Part shown: positions 26,905-37,807 of the stretch, one piece after another | How positions within the stretch are numbered: the first letter of the stretch is position 1 | Layout: each line of letters starts with the position of its first letter | Assembly (NCBI GenBank): GCA_051530055.1 | Contig: CM121341.1 | Span: 682,001 to 746,000 of the forward strand | From: Neoechinorhynchus agilis | Lineage: Eukaryota > Acanthocephala | Direction: 5' to 3' | DNA: 64,000 bases | Notes under the pieces: generated by a model | Seen by the model: the letters and a program-made list of their open reading frames with translations, nothing else | Told to the model about the DNA's origin: nothing | Database searches by the model: none | Made by a program: the position numbers and the translations under genes

Positions 26905-29900
26905 AGAACGGAAACTAATTATTGACAAATTCAATTCGAACATTGACATACGAAACGATTCTAAACATTTTATCGCAACACTCCAAATAACAAACAAAAG
27001 TTCATGTTTAGAGCCTTCCTTTTTGTATACGTAAAATATTCCTTCTTACAAAAAGGAAAAAAGAAAACGCGTTAATATCGCAATTAGATTGGACGAAAAC
27101 TAATTATTGACAAATACAATCCGAACGTTTACAAACGGACGATTCTAAACATTTTATCGCAACAATCAAAATAACAAACAAAAGTTCATGTTTAGAGCCT
27201 TCCTTTTTGTATACGTAAAATATTCCTTCTTACAAAAAGGAAAAAAGAAAACGCGTTAATATCGCAATTAGACTGGACGAAAACTAATTATTGACAAATA
27301 CAATCTGAACGTTTACAAACGGACGATTCTAAAGATGTTATCGCAACAATCAAAAAAGCAAAAGAATATCTTAAGAGCTTTCTTTTCTTGTACAGGCAAA
27401 ATATTCCTTCTTACAAAAAGGAAAAAAGAAAACGCGTTAATATCGCAATTAGACTGGACGAAAACTAATTATTGACAAATACAATCTGAACGTTCACAAA
27501 CGGTCATTTTAAGAGATGTTATCGCAACACTCAAACAACAAAAGTTCATGTTAAAGGCCTTATTTTCTTGTATACGAACAAAATCCCCCTTGGAAAAATG
27601 TGATAGCCTCTTAAGATCTAAATTAGACGACGAAAACTAATTATTGACAAATACAATCTGAAAGTTGGCAAACGGACAATTTCAAAGATGTTAGCGCAAC
27701 AATAAAGAAACAAACAAAAGAATATCTTAATAGCCTTCTTTTGTTGAGTAAGTAAAATATTCCTTCTTACAAAAATGTGATAGCCTCTTAAGATCGAAAT
27801 TAGACTGGACGAAACCTAATTATTGACAAATACAATTTGAACGTTCACAAACGGACGATTCTAAAGATGTTATCGCAACAATCAAAAAAACAAAAGAATA
27901 TCTTAAGAGCCTTCTTTTCTTGTATAGGCAAAATATTCCTTCTTACAAAAAGGAAAAAAGAAAACGCGTTAATATTGCAATTAGACTGGACGAAAACTAA
28001 TTATTGACAAATACAATCTGAACGTTTACAAACGGACGATTCTAAAGATGTTAGCGCAACAATAAAGAAACAAACAAAAGAATATCTTAATAGCCTTCTT
28101 TTGTTGAGTAAGTAAAATATTCCTTCTTACAAAAATGTGATAGCCTCTTAAGATCGAAATTAGACTGGACGAAACCTAATTATTGACAAATACAATTTGA
28201 ACGTTCACAAACGGACGATTCTAAAGATGTTATCGCAACAATCGAAAAAACAAAAGAATATCTCAAGAGCCTTCTTTTCTTGTATAGGCAAAATATTCCT
28301 TCTTACAAAAAGGAGAAAAGAAAACGCGTTAATATTGCAATTAGATTGGACGAAAACTAATTATTGACAAATACAATCTGAACGTTTACAAACGGACGAT
28401 TCTAAAGATGTTATCGCAACAATCGAAAAAACAAAAGAATATCTCAAGAGCCTTCTTTTCTTGTATAGGCAAAATATTCCTTCTTACAAAAAGGAGAAAA
28501 GAAAACGCGTTAATATTGCAATTAGATTGGACGAAAACTAATTATTGACAAATACAATCTGAACGTTTACAAACGGACGATTCTAAAGATGTTATCGCAA
28601 CAATCAAAAAAACAAAAGAATATCTCAAGAGCCTTCTTTTCTTGTATAGGCAAAATATTCCTTCTTACAAAAAGGAAAAAAGAAAACGCGTTAATATTGC
28701 AATTAGATTGGACGAAAACTAATTATTGACAAATACAATCTGAACGTTTACAAACGGACGATTCTAAAGATGTTATCGCAACAATCGAAAAAACAAAAGA
28801 ATATCTCAAGAGCCTTCTTTTCTTGTATAGGCAAAATATTCCTTCTTACAAAAAGGAGAAAAGAAAACGCGTTAATATTGCAATTAGATTGGACGAAAAC
28901 TAATTATTGACAAATACAATTTGAACGTTCACAAACGGACGATTCTAAAGATGTTATCGCAACAATCGAAAAAACAAAAGAATATCTCAAGAGCCTTCTT
29001 TTCTTGTATAGGCAAAATATTCCTTCTTACAAAAAGGAGAAAAGAAAACGCGTTGATATTGCAATAAGATTGGACGAAAACAACTTATTGACAAATACAA
29101 TCTGAACGTTTACAAACGGACGATTCTAAACATTTTATCGCAACAATCAAAAAAACAAAAGAATATCTCAAGAGCCTTCTTTTCTTGCATAGGCAAAATA
29201 TTCCTTACAAAAAAAAGAAAAGAAAACGCGTTAATATCGCAATTAGATTGGACGAAAACTAATTATTGACAAATTCAATTCGAACATTGACATACGAAAC
29301 GATTCTAAACATTTTATCCCAACACTCCAAATAACAAACAAAAGTTCATGTTTAGAGCCTTCCTTTTTGTATACGTAAAATATTCCTTCTTACAAAAAGG
29401 AAAAAAGAAAACGCGTTAATATCGCAATTAGATTGGACGAAAACTAATTATTGACAAATACAATCCGAACGTTTACAAACGGACGATTCTAAAGATGTTA
29501 TCGCAACAATCAAAAAAGCAAAAGAATATCTTAAGAGCCTTCTTTTCTTGTACAGGCAAAATATTCCTTCTTACAAAAAGGAGAAAAGAAAACGCGTTAA
29601 TATCGCAATTAGACTGGACGAAAACTAATTATTGACAAATACAATCTGAACGTTCACAAACGGTCATTTTAAGAGATGTTATCGCAACACTCAAACAACA
29701 AAAGTTCATGTTAAAGGCCTTATTTTCTTGTATACGAACAAAAAATCCCCCTTGGAAAAATGTGATAGCCTCTTAAGATCGAAATTAGACGACGAAAACT
29801 AATTATTGACAAATACAATCTGAAAGTTGGCAAACGGACAATTTCAAAGATGTTAGCGCAACAATAAAGAAACAAACAAAAGAATATTTTAATAGCCTTC

Positions 29901-30005
29901 TTTTGTTGAGTAAGTAAAATATTCCTTCTTACAAAAATGTGATAGCCTCTTAAGATCGAAATTAGACTGGACGAAACCTAATTATTGACAAATACAATTT
30001 GAACT
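26905..30005. repeat. 180-bp satellite array with higher-order structure
   Basis: The core aattattgac recurs 18 times at spacings of about 180 bases, giving about 17 units. Units share attctaaa-gatgttatcgc, cttcttttcttgta and aaaacgcgttaatat. Two unit types exist: one ends aaaaggaaaaaagaaaacgcg, the other aaaatgtgatagcctctta. The block at 26.92-27.85 kb recurs in order at 29.26-30.0 kb with one unit fewer, bracketing a centre of more uniform units. No open frame runs through it. The right edge is abrupt at about 30005. Confidence 0.95.
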
Positions 30006-31093
30006 CTAGCGACGTTAAAAACACTATTCCAACATTGGTAAAAAATAATGTTTCAGCTTTTTTAAGTTTAACGATAACATTTCATAGACGCGTCGTTTCT
30101 GGAAAGATAAAAATAAGTTTGCAAGTCGATAAGATTTCTATTTGATTTTTTTAACTCCTTGATTAAAAGTTGCAAGAAGAAACCCTTATTGTATTTAATA
30201 TTTTCTCTAGAAGATTATGTTTTCTAAGAAGAAGCGATATAAGTAATTTTTCTTTAAAAAATTTATTAATAATGTCGAGACTGTTAAACTTACATTGTTT
30301 CTTTTTTGTTCATTGGTTGACAGTTTTTGGGTGTGCCGATAATGAGTTCCGGACTCAATGGTGGTCTGAGCGTCGGATTTGTGTCTACCTGGACGGTTGG
30401 CAGTAGTGGCCGTAGCCATTCTCGGTAAAGCCGTATTGATCATACCAAATTGGTTCTTCAGCGCACCGACCAAAAGGCTTTAGTCGAACCCGTGGCCGTA
30501 GAACCAATAGCCTTTTGATTCAAAAACCCAAAAACTACGTTCGAAGCTGCTTATTGGCAGCTCATGGCACCTAAACGGACCGTAGTTACTGGGAAAAAAG
30601 AGGCCCGGAATTCGGCGCGCGCGTTGTCGCTACACGACGCACGCTTTCTGGGGTGCGTTTTTCGTTCGCTAAAGTAAGCGCACACGCGCATACGAACGAG
30701 CTATACGCGTGCAGCAGCAGCAGCAGCAGCGGTGACAGGCGTGCACGTACGGTCGCTGCGGGAAGACGAGATAAAGGGACTGGATACGTAGACTCCAGGA
30801 AACGACGTATGCGATCGATGTCGAAGGATCTTAGTGCTCAATCTCTATTTGGATGATAAGTGTGAAGGAGACTTTTCGGGGAAAAATCATTGGCGGTTTA
30901 CGGTATATTAACTTTATTCAAAAAGGTCGCTCTTGAACATTGTCAAAATTGAGGTCTTTTTAGAGACTAAAAACTTACTAGCAATGATGAATCCTCTTTC
31001 GAAATGCTGTATAAATCGAATTTGAATTTTAGTGAACATAATCCCGGGCATTATTTAAAATATTTCGAACGAAGTAACGTCGTCTGATCAGTC
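30006..31093. other. Region between satellite and foldback element, with a CpG-rich patch
   Basis: 30590-30850 is CpG-rich and includes a CAG run at 30712-30730. On the minus strand around 30520-30310, peptides rich in Tyr/Gly (for example WYDQYGFTENGYGHYCQ) appear in adjacent frames and end near a possible donor; I cannot assign them. No complete gene is seen. Confidence 0.35.
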
Positions 31094-31453
31094 ATTTTAA
31101 AAGTTGTTAATTTTTGTGTGTGTTTTAAGGTTCGAGTGCACGGGATCACCATTTCCGAAGTTCGGGGACCGTGTATCCGCTCGAACCTCATGCGCTGGGT
31201 TACGTTTTTCGTTGATTTTTAACACGTCGCTGGCCGGTAGTTTTTAGTGAAAGTTTTGTTTCCTTCCAGTAGTGTTAGACGCAGCGATATGTAAGGCTTC
31301 CAAAAAGGCGTCTTTTTAAGTTTTGCCTCAAGAAAAATCAGCGCGGCGATGTTGAAAAGTCTCTTTTGTGTTGGATGACCGTCCCCGAACTTCGGGAATG
31401 GCGATCCCGTGCACTCGAACCTTAAAACACACAAAATTTAACGACTTTTTAAA
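31094..31453. mobile_element. Foldback / MITE-like element with ~75-bp terminal inverted repeats
   Basis: 31094-31169 and 31381-31453 are near-perfect inverted repeats sharing ttttaaggttcgagtgcacg and gaagttcggggac. The ~210-base centre has no credible coding frame. A target-site duplication is not clear. A non-autonomous DNA transposon is the simplest reading. Confidence 0.75.
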
Positions 31454-31551
31454 GTTCGCTAAAATTCTAATTTGATTATCCTGAAGGAATTTCTCTATTC
31501 GTGATTAGTAAATGATATGGTGATAACTGCCTAAGAGTTATCTTTCAACTT

Positions 31552-31647
31552 ATGAAAACTGAGATTAAGAGGATGAATGTAAGGAATGGCATCAAATTCC
31601 TTACAAAGTGTAGAGATGAAGGACTAATTCCTAAGTGTGCAGAATGA
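31552..31647 (+). mobile_element. Possible Penelope-like element N-terminal scrap
   Basis: A 31-residue frame starting MKTEIKRMNVRNGIKFL and containing GLIPK resembles the stretch upstream of the reverse transcriptase in Penelope-like elements. It sits directly beside the 28S rRNA fragment, with the larger Penelope-like relic on the far side. Fossil; the match is short. Confidence 0.35.
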
Positions 31648-31674
31648 GATCCGGTATCATCATCGTGTGTCATC

Positions 31675-31720
31675 GGTTACGTCCACCGTTTACCCGCGCT
31701 TAAATTAATTTCTTCACTTC

Positions 31721-31752
<32 letters not shown>

Positions 31753-32790
31753 CGTCAACACCGATTACAGCTATCGCAATGCTTTGTTTTAATTAAACAG
31801 TTGGATTCCCCTTGTCCATACCAGTTCTAGGCCAGCTGTTTAACGCTGATCGGATCCCCGCGCAAGAAGCGAGCGTACCCGTTTGGATACGTCGAACAAA
31901 CGCGGAGCATTGCTATCGCTGCCCACAGTACGCAGCACCAAGTTCCGTCCTCGAAATCGACTCTTTCGCAAGAGCAAATAACTGAGACAGATCCAAGAGT
32001 CGACAACATACCGCTTCTCGCGACAGCCCGGCCAGCTCAGCTTGTAGAGCCAATCCTTTTTCCGAAGTTACGGATCTAATTTGCCGACTTCCCTTGCCTA
32101 CGTTTCCCTATCGACTAGAGGCTACTCACCTTGGAGACCTGCTGCGGGAATCAGTGCGAACGGTTTGAATATTCTCGCACCCAGATTTTCAAGGACAGGT
32201 ACATCGCAGGAATCGCGCTGCTCCTAACAAAGAAGAGAAAACTCTTCCCCAGACTTCGTATAGTTATTCTCTGGGATTGCTCGTGTCACCACTTAGGCTG
32301 AACATCATCTGCCCAAGAAGAACATCTGAATAGCATAAAACCGCATCCTGGCTCGGGGATATTAACCCGATTCCCTTTCGATTGTATTACGCAATGCAAC
32401 ACGCTTAATGATGAATTTGCACGTTTTCTTAGGATCGTCTGATCCATGCATCCTAGCTCAACGTTTGGGTCATCCCACATCGCCAATTCTGCTTACCGAA
32501 AATGGCACACATGGTGCCATTGCATTTACACCCGACACTCAGCAGCAGCAGCATAAGCAACTGTTAAGAAGTGACCGAGCTTATTACCCATTTAAAGTTT
32601 GAGAATAGGTCGAGGACAATTCGTCCCCAATGCCTCTAATCATTCGTTTTACCAGATAAAACTGTCTTATGCAACACCAGCTTTCCCGAGGGAAACTTCG
32701 AAGGGACCAGCTACTAGATGGTTCGATTAGTCCTTTGCCCCTATACAAAAATCTGACGATTGACGGCACCAAGTGCTTCGAAATCGTCCC
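31675..32790 (-). pseudogene. Partial 28S rRNA, internally deleted
   Basis: The minus strand matches eukaryotic large-subunit rRNA as known from the family: the reverse complements of cgtttacccgcgctt (31691), ttttaattaaacagttggat (31788), ggcaaattagatccgtaact (about 32067-32086), the gaggctactcaccttgga region (32118-32135) and ttacccatttaaagtttgag (32584) lie in the right order. A segment normally several hundred bases long is missing near 32390-32455, where sequence after the ccctttcgat motif jumps to the gtcatcccacatcgcc region. The 5' third of the gene, 5.8S, ITS and 18S are absent, as is the 3' domain with the sarcin-ricin loop. A variable region carries a cag run (32541-32552). This is a dead rDNA copy, not a functional locus. 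Confidence 0.88.
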
Positions 32791-33600
32791 TTGAATCTCA
32801 AATCACCCTCCCAACCAACTTCTTCCTTTCCCTACCAACCGTGTCTCCTCCGTTCGTATACTTTTTCTTCATTTTCAAAAAAATTAAAATGTGACAAGCA
32901 ACTATCAATTTCGTTGCATTAAGGGTCTATTAAACTCTATTTTCTTTAGCGCCGCCGATTCCTTGGAACGTCATTCAAAGATGTCTGCCATCCTACCTAC
33001 GTGCATATACAACCTTCTTCAATTTTTATTCTAAACTATTCCAAAAAACTTAACACCGTTTCACAAGAGGTGCGCTCTAATCTGCTCGTCCGAACTCCTT
33101 TCAAAAGCACTCAACTCGCCTTCATTCTCTTCCGCCTCTTCAATTTCTACCACACATTTCTCCTATTACTGACACTTACAACACTCGTCGCCCCTCTACC
33201 TCCACTCTTTCTTCGCAATCGCTCAATCCTACAAATGAGAATTGATTCGGAGGAAAGAACGGAAACCAACAACCAAATAACAACTAAAACGTGTTTATAT
33301 ATAATTTGATCTTATTTGGGATCCATGAAATGAGGAACCGCATTGATAGGCTTAAAATTATATCAACGTCGCTTTGGGAATTTGTGATACGTACCCCAGG
33401 AGGTAAAGACATCATAGGAGTCAATGTGTACGTCAATTTACGAATCGCAATGGCTGAACACCATATAATTAAGATTCACTTATGGAAACTTGAGTAATTA
33501 CGACCGAAAACATTGGAACAGCACGATTAGGTCCTGGGTAGATCTATGTACACCGTCTCCTTAAGATGACTGAATTTGCTGAATAAGGGACCTGACTATA
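32791..33600. other. Spacer between the rRNA fragment and the Penelope-like relic
   Basis: C/T-rich in 32800-33240, then AT-rich. No coding frame with recognisable content; the right part may be decayed retroelement sequence. Confidence 0.4.
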
Positions 33601-33639
33601 TTATGAAGAACAAGATTAGATCTAATAAAAATCAGATAT

Positions 33640-34860
33640 GATACAAAAGTAGTAGCATATGACAGGAAAGATCGGAGCCAGAACGTTCGCAAATATAATG
33701 ACGAGATATCAGTTGCGAAGTTCCTTAAGGAAGGGTTCTCAATAATGATTTACATATCCGACAAAGGACAGGTTTTAGTACCTGTGGACATGGAATGTTA
33801 TCACAACGGGGCTTTAGACCTTCTTAATTCTGAGAAATTTGCGAGGCTGGCTAAAGATTCCACGCGAAGCAGAGAAACTAAATTAAACAGTTTTCTTGCG
33901 AACTTGTTGAACTGGTCCCTTCGCAATCCACAATTTTACAACATGACGCGATCATCATCGGCTAAGAGCGCGTTTCTTTATCTCCTCCCGAAAATTCACA
34001 AACCCATCCTTCAATACCGTCCAATTATAGCCAGTTGTATGTGTTTTAAACTCACCGTTTATCAAAAAGGATCAATGTTTTATTAAATTTGATTTTAACA
34101 ACTTCCGCCTCGCACATCAAGGATGATGGGCTAACGTTTTCGATTGAGATTAGGTAAATAAACGTTGAACGCTACAGAATGTTTATGGGCAATGTGTGCG
34201 CTCTTTTCACCAATGTACAGGTGGCTAAAACGATTGAACTGTCGGCCAACTTACCCACTAAGCATTGTAGTGAACCGCGACTCGGCCTTGGCACATAGCG
34301 TTCCCTTATCCAATGGTGAAGTAGAATGACTGCCTTTGAATTTGAAGGTTCTTTCTACAATATAAGAGATGGTGTAGCCATGGACTCGCCACTAAGACCT
34401 TGGCTGACATCTACATGCGAGCGCGGGAGTCGACTTTCTTGGAACTTCATTGTGATGTAATTAAGTGGTGGCGGTATGTGTACGTTGTATTTATTCTGAC
34501 TGATTTAAACAACAACAGAGATTCTCTAAATGGTGAACTTAACAGTCGAGGTCCACACATACAGTGGTCAGTCAATGAAGAGAACATCAACGGTGAGGTC
34601 TCTTTCCTGGACGTCCTGGTCAAGTGTTCTGCACAACGGCAGTTTGAAAAGGTGGGTATGGCCCACGAAATATTACAAAATAAAACTGATTATCGGGGTG
34701 TGAATCGCCACAAGAGGATTAAATCGTAATGTTCGTTCTAAATGAATCCAACGACGGATAATTTTTTTGGGGGTTTGGAAAAACGTGTTAAGAAGCACGG
34801 TTTTATGTTCGATCTCTTTTAAAAGCACAAGTCAAAATGTGATCGGCCTCCAAAAATTCG
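33640..34860 (+). mobile_element. Penelope-like retroelement relic (reverse-transcriptase region)
   Basis: Two recognisable parts lie in order. 33745-34086 contains FLYLLPKIHKPILQYRPII, the PKIHKP...RPI signature shared by Penelope-like reverse transcriptases. 34400-34729 contains LADIYMRARES-like and WRYVYVVF regions and PHIQWSVNEE...VSFLDVLV, the order expected for the catalytic palm and following region. The element is broken in several places and has no recognisable GIY-YIG endonuclease. It is an old copy. Its edges are uncertain. Confidence 0.75.
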
Positions 34861-35062
34861 TCTCTGAAAATTCACTTGGTTCTTGAAGTATCGATGAAAT
34901 GGTGTACTTTAAACCGAACGATAAATGGAATTTTAAAAACTTTCAAATCACAAGCAGTGAATTAAAGTGGACGTAATGAAATGTTTTTAGAGAAAAAGAG
35001 AGAATCATTTTTGAGGAGGTTTAGGCTGAATTTCACTAGTTTACAACTAACGAGACACCACA

Positions 35063-35892
35063 TCAGTCCTCCGGATTTGCTGCATCCGCTGCCGTTTTCA
35101 TAACAATGAACACGACTAATCCAAGGAGAATGTATTTCCACTAAAGTGGTACTGAAATAATGTTTTTAAAATGCCACTTACATAGGCAACGAAGAACGGA
35201 GTTCGTTTCTGGGTCGTAATTTGATCGCCCTTAAGATTCGAAATTTGTTCACTGGTCAATTTACGAATGCTAGGGCTTTTAGTTTTAAAAGCACAAAGAG
35301 ATAATTGATCGAATGCAAAAGACTTACGGTTGGATGTTGTGGAATCGATTTAAGGACACACGCAACTGCAAATCATCATGGTATTCATTGTGCTCACCAT
35401 TAGATGTGCTCTTCAATGTCACGGAAAGGACCCGTGAAGTCTCCGGATCTATTGATAACTTAGCCAATAAACTTGTGTGATAATTGTCGTTTTTAGGCGC
35501 CTCAACACTTCCAAATACTACATCTTTCTCATGGCCTCGATTGTAAGCGTAAATAAACAGTCGCGTATTTTGATCGGATGCCTATTTCTAATCAATAAGC
35601 AAACGTATTCGATATTTTGCGTGAAATCGTACCATCCATTCATCTAACGGCTTGATATGAAACGTCTCATATGAATTTTGCGAATCCTCAAAGACTAATG
35701 AAAATCTGTCCAGTTGTCCAATGATGGCTTGTTGACCTTTTTCGTAAAAAAAAGAGAACCGATTCGTACACTCGGCTTTTGATACCAACCTTCATGACCT
35801 ATTGAATAGTTGAGGACTATTGGATTGAAGGCGTTTATCGTCTCATGAGTGAGAAGTATCGCAGTCATAAATATAATGGCGTACGGTGACAT
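35063..35892 (-). CDS. emc-10: EMC10, ER membrane protein complex subunit 10
   Basis: Exons read from the minus strand: 35892-35633, 35581-35328, 35275-35182 and 35140-35063 (introns 51, 52 and 41 nt, phases compatible). The N-terminus MSPYAIIFMTAILLTHETINA is a signal peptide. The lumenal part has RIGSLFF, which lines up with RGSLLW of human EMC10, then LFIYAYNRGHEKDVVFGS and ILSV-like strands. The end is diagnostic: TPFFVAY joined across the last intron to WKYILLGLVVFIVMKT, corresponding to FFAKYWMYIIPVVLFLM in human EMC10, a single membrane anchor. EMC inserts tail-anchored and multipass proteins into the ER membrane. Oddity: inside the first exon the frame must slip by one base at an 8-base A run (35746-35753); the alternative is an extra intron from about 35790 to 35698 that keeps the frame but removes the conserved GSLLW region. 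I favour an assembly error. Confidence 0.75.
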
Positions 35893-36229
35893 ATCTAAAT
35901 TAAAACTTGATTATTTTTTCCATCCATCACTCCACAGAATGACGTCAACGGAAAAAATTAAACCCGTTCGTTACGAAAAAAACAGCGAATAACCAAAATA
36001 GAATAGCAGAACGGTGCAAATGACACAGAAACGCGATCTTTAATTTTATTCGATTATTTTCCACGACATAAAAAGAATTTTTCTACGAAAGAAAGTACTT
36101 TTGTCATCGCGCATAAACAATCAAGTTAAATGATTCATTGTTGTTGTTTTCTTTTCAGGTACATAGCCAACCGAAATCTTGGATCAGAGAAGTGATTGAA
36201 TCACTTAAACCCATAAGTTTTGTACATCT

Positions 36230-36375
36230 CTTCAGGTCCTCAGAGCTTCCACCCCAAGGAGGCGAGACTCATCGGTGAGTTTTTTCTCCTCTTTCGACGA
36301 GGTGTTTCGTCCCCTTTGGTCATGGGGCATCGCTGCTGGCCCTCAAAGAGAGACTCGGGGTTCAAACCCATTTGA
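36230..36375. repeat. Structured palindromic element, family 2, copy at 36.3 kb
   Basis: Core aaggaggcgagactcatcggtgagttt contains a perfect actca/tgagt hairpin and is followed by gtttcgtccccttt. It is homologous to the centre of the element at 44381-44672. A tRNA-B-box-like ggggttcaaaccc follows at about 36357. Edges uncertain. Confidence 0.55.
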
Positions 36376-36586
36376 TCATTTCGGCACAATCGTGGAATCT
36401 ACAAACTCAGCCAGTTTTATACCTCGGGGTCATTGTTGAATGTCTTCTGGCAAGTCGGTTATATTAATTAAGTTTTGTGAGCATTCCTTCCTCGGCTTTT
36501 TATGCATACAACCAAAGCGATCTAAGCAATTTTCATGGTCGAAATATTTATTGACTTCTTACTGCCATTTTTATGAATGTTAAATA

Positions 36587-36660
36587 CAGTCGAATCCGGC
36601 GGTTAATAGGATCAAAACGATCGCGTCCCGATGTGGTCCTATTAAGCTCATAATCGACTG
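36587..36660. mobile_element. 74-bp pogo/Tigger-like MITE
   Basis: Begins CAGTCGA and ends TCGACTG, flanked on both sides by TA, the target duplication of Tc1/mariner-pogo elements. Inner complementary blocks ttaatagga and tcctattaa extend the stem. Too short to code; a solo non-autonomous element. Confidence 0.8.
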
Positions 36661-36827
36661 TATATCTATAAATTGAAAAAGCCGAACTTTTTTAAAAAAG
36701 ATCGAATTTGAAGGGCAAAATCTTCTTGAGAACGTTTCGTCGTCAACGTATTAAATTTAATACTTATTTTTAATAATTCGTCAAAGTATTTTCTTATTTA
36801 TCTCACGCGCCTAATAACGAGTACACC

Positions 36828-37301
36828 TTATAAGCCAATATCAAGTTCGCTGGGTAACCAATCTTCATAAGATCCATCGGGCATGTACCTTCGGACAATC
36901 ATAGGCAATTTTCTTTCTTTAAGTTCTCTTTTAGCAATTTCGAGCGGACTCGTTTCACCGTCCAAATCAATCATAATAGGACAACTCATCGAAATCTGTA
37001 ATGCCCTTGCACCGAGTAATCGCGCCCGTTCGTATTTTGTTAACCGTGCCATCGTTGTCCGCTGATCTTTAGGAATCTTGCGAGTTTTAAACTGCTCACG
37101 CAATTCGTCCAAGCAAACTTTCCGCTGTTTCGCAGGAACTACTTCAAAGTCGTCTTTTGGTTTTCGGTGATCCTCATTGGTTTGCGGCTCATCTTGATCG
37201 GATTCATGATCTTCGTCCATGTCATTCATTTCGATGTCGTCCATTTCGTCAAAATCCACATCGTTGTAATCATCATATGCGTTATCTTCGTTGTCTGACA
37301 T
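36828..37301 (-). CDS. rpb-6: RPB6 / RPABC2, shared subunit of RNA polymerases I, II and III
   Basis: Single exon, 157 residues; human RPB6 is 127. The N-terminus [11 protein letters not shown] and the long acidic run match the family's disordered acidic tail, here longer. The folded core begins [20 protein letters not shown], passes [19 protein letters not shown] and ends [14 protein letters not shown], nearly identical to the conserved core that clamps RPB1 in all three nuclear polymerases. Start fixed by the MSDNEDN match. Gene order with EMC10 (same strand, ~940 bases apart, a MITE between) does not suggest an operon. Confidence 0.97.
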   Translation of the reverse strand: MSDNEDNAYDDYNDVDFDEMDDIEMNDMDEDHESDQDEPQTNEDHRKPKDDFEVVPAKQRKVCLDELREQFKTRKIPKDQRTTMARLTKYERARLLGARALQISMSCPIMIDLDGETSPLEIAKRELKERKLPMIVRRYMPDGSYEDWLPSELDIGL

Positions 37302-37644
37302 ATCTGAAATTTTTTTTAAATTAGATAAATCCCAAGAAATCGCGCTATTAGAAAAACCAGCCTCTTATGAACCAAGCTAATAAACGTCTTTTGTTTATCG
37401 TTGCATGTGGGTTCTTTCCCAATAACAATTAGCTTTTTTGAAAGCAGTTTGCGACAAAACAAAGATATTTTAAGAACAAAAATGCCCTCAAATATTTGTG
37501 CCAATTAGTTGCAATATTTACTCTATTTTTGAACATTTACATTCAAATCGTCCTCTATTAGTCCGAGTTTTTTCACTCATCCACATTCCGCTTGAATTAT
37601 AATAATAACACGTTTTATTTGTTATTGTTGATGCACGACGAAAA

Positions 37645-37680
37645 GGACCCACGTACCTTTGGTCCTCATAAACACTTGGG
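37645..37680. repeat. Dispersed 36-base motif, copy at 37.6 kb
   Basis: Contains acgtacctttggtcctcata; the same block recurs with a few changes at 52481-52517, each preceded by an AT-rich tail with tttattgtta or ttgttattgttg. Probably ends of one repeat family. Confidence 0.55.
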
Positions 37681-37807
37681 AAAGAAAAATTGATGTCTTT
37701 GGGATTGGAATTCGGGTCAGGTTGGATGGGGATATATAGTCTGGTTGGAAGGTCTGGTATGGGTGGGAATTATCAGTTATTGATTCCAGAAGAGTTTGTA
37801 AGGTTGG

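Noticed and set aside
26905-30005. CRISPR array
   Set aside because: Repeats are contiguous 180-base units without unique spacers, in an animal genome.
30310-30610. 18S rRNA fragment
   Set aside because: Compared with conserved small-subunit segments from memory; no ordered match.
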